Shown here: positions 11,348 to 12,288 of the stretch, piece by piece | Position numbering within the stretch: position 1 is the first letter of the stretch | Layout of the letters: every line of letters begins with the position of its first letter | Notes under the pieces: generated by a model | What the model was told of the DNA's origin: nothing | The model's input: only the letters and a program-made list of their open reading frames with translations | The model's database searches: none | Made by a program: the position numbers and the translations under genes | Source: GWA1-39-11 sp964640435 | Lineage (GTDB): Bacteria; Patescibacteriota; Microgenomatia; Levybacterales; GWA1-39-11 | DNA: 12,288 bases | Assembly (NCBI GenBank): GCA_964640435.1 | Contig: CAZXFJ010000029.1 | Location: forward strand, 1-12,288 | Direction: 5' to 3'

Positions 11348-12271
11348 ATGGAAAATGTATACGACGTTATAATAATTGGTTCAGGTCCAGCAGGTTTAAC
11401 CGCTGGTATATATACTACCCGTGCAAATCTCAAAACGCTCATAATTGGTGGCAGACAATGGGGTGGACAGCTTCAGTTAACAACACTTGTTGAAAATTTC
11501 CCAGGTTTTCCTGAGGGAATCCAGGGGCCTGATCTTATGACTGCTATGCGAAAACAGGCAGAGCATCATGGTGCAGAAATTAAGGACGTTAATTTTAAGG
11601 AAGCAGACTATACAAAGACTCCAATTGAGATAAAAGCAGATGATGACAAGACTTATCAAGGTAAAACAGTGATTATTGCAACTGGAGCTGATACAAAATG
11701 GCTTGATGTTCCTGGTGAAAAAGATCTAATTGGTCGTGGAGTTTCAACTTGTGCACCTTGTGATGGAGCTTTTTTCCGAAACAAGCGCGTAATTGTTGTT
11801 GGAGGAGGGGATTCTGCCATGGAAGAAGCACTTGTCATGACAAAGTATACAGATGATGTAACACTTATTCACAGGCGTGACACTTTCAAGGCATCAGACA
11901 TTATGCAGAAGAGAGTAAAAGAGAATCCAAAAATTAAAATCATTTTAAATAGTGCCATAACGGAGATTATTGGTGAAATGAAAGTCGAGAAGGTAAAGAT
12001 AGAAAATACTCAAACTCATGAAGTCTCAGAAATGCCAATAGATGGAGTATTTGTTGCAATAGGGCATATTCCAAACTCAAAAGTATTTAAAGGAATTGAG
12101 ACGGATGAAAAAGGATTTATAAAGGTTGCCAATCACACAAAAACCAACATAGATCGCGTCTTTGTAGCAGGAGACGTACATGATGCAGAGTATAAGCAGG
12201 CAATTACAGCTGCTGCATTTGGTTGTATGGCCGCACTTGAGGTTGAGAAATTCTTAATGGATCAGGCTTAA
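11348..12271 (+). CDS. trxB: Thioredoxin reductase (NADPH, FAD)
   Basis: The 307-residue low-molecular-weight flavoprotein passes electrons from NADPH through FAD and an internal disulfide to thioredoxin. Visible are the FAD-binding G11-S-G-P-A-G16, the redox-active C135-A-P-C138-D-G, the NADPH-binding G152-G-G-D-S-A157 with HRRD (175-178) and the C-terminal FAD motif VFVAGDVHD (271-279) followed by YKQAITAAAFGCMAA. CAPC replaces the CATC of Escherichia coli; both occur in the family. HRR supports NADPH use. It is complete, with TAA at 12269-12271, and probably forms an operon with trxA. The remaining 17 bases to the window end carry no recognisable feature. Confidence 0.96.
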   Translation: MENVYDVIIIGSGPAGLTAGIYTTRANLKTLIIGGRQWGGQLQLTTLVENFPGFPEGIQGPDLMTAMRKQAEHHGAEIKDVNFKEADYTKTPIEIKADDDKTYQGKTVIIATGADTKWLDVPGEKDLIGRGVSTCAPCDGAFFRNKRVIVVGGGDSAMEEALVMTKYTDDVTLIHRRDTFKASDIMQKRVKENPKIKIILNSAITEIIGEMKVEKVKIENTQTHEVSEMPIDGVFVAIGHIPNSKVFKGIETDEKGFIKVANHTKTNIDRVFVAGDVHDAEYKQAITAAAFGCMAALEVEKFLMDQA

Positions 12272-12288
12272 GGAAGGTTTTTCTTGAG

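Overview
This AT-rich window looks like a fragment of a compact bacterial genome, most likely a Patescibacteria/CPR lineage (inference; no rRNA is present to prove it). The reasons are short intergenic gaps, 1-14 bp gene overlaps, almost no Shine-Dalgarno sequences, sigma70-like promoters placed right against start codons, and bacterial genes (mutM, recF, trxA/trxB) mixed with genes of archaeal flavour (archaeal-type UMP kinase, ATP-dependent DNA ligase, endonuclease Q, a DUF5654-like protein). TGA is used as a genuine stop (5645-5647) and no gene needs it recoded, so the Gracilibacteria/SR1 code does not apply.

Layout. 1-270 is the 3' end of a mutM-like glycosylase gene. It runs convergently into a membrane-anchored DsbA-like thiol oxidoreductase (267-1118, minus). 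A short divergent region (1119-1215) then leads to an archaeal-type UMP kinase and a NAD(P)H-hydrate dehydratase (nnrD). nnrD overlaps the 3' end of recF (2739-3782, minus) by 14 bp. recF is divergent from a small DUF5654-like membrane protein (3835-4101). That gene is followed by a Fic protein, an unrecognised 166-residue protein and an ATP-dependent DNA ligase (4108-7428), packed with gaps of 6 and 1 nt and a 4-nt overlap. Next comes a monocistronic proline/alanine/threonine-rich peptide gene with its own strong promoter and terminator (7455-7744). A minus-strand trio follows (8878 to 7749): unknown 90-residue protein, DedA/VTT membrane protein, single-domain alkylguanine-DNA methyltransferase. 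Divergent from it is an endonuclease Q homologue (8918-10297). The window ends with a small multi-pass membrane protein that has the only strong ribosome binding site, a double-hairpin 3' region, and the thioredoxin (trxA) and thioredoxin reductase (trxB) pair.

Two themes link the genes. The first is DNA repair: mutM, recF, an ATP-dependent ligase, an alkyltransferase and endonuclease Q all lie within 10.3 kb, although not in one operon. The second is thiol redox: TrxA/TrxB supply reducing power in the cytoplasm, while the DsbA-like protein probably acts outside the membrane. The most unusual pattern is regulatory. At least eight genes have a -10 element 6-10 nt before the ATG, which predicts leaderless or near-leaderless mRNAs. 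One gene stands out with a near-perfect Shine-Dalgarno sequence. Three 11-bp phased CCGCA repeats upstream of trxA are a candidate operator. No tRNA, rRNA, CRISPR array, insertion sequence or gene-free stretch longer than 300 bases was seen.
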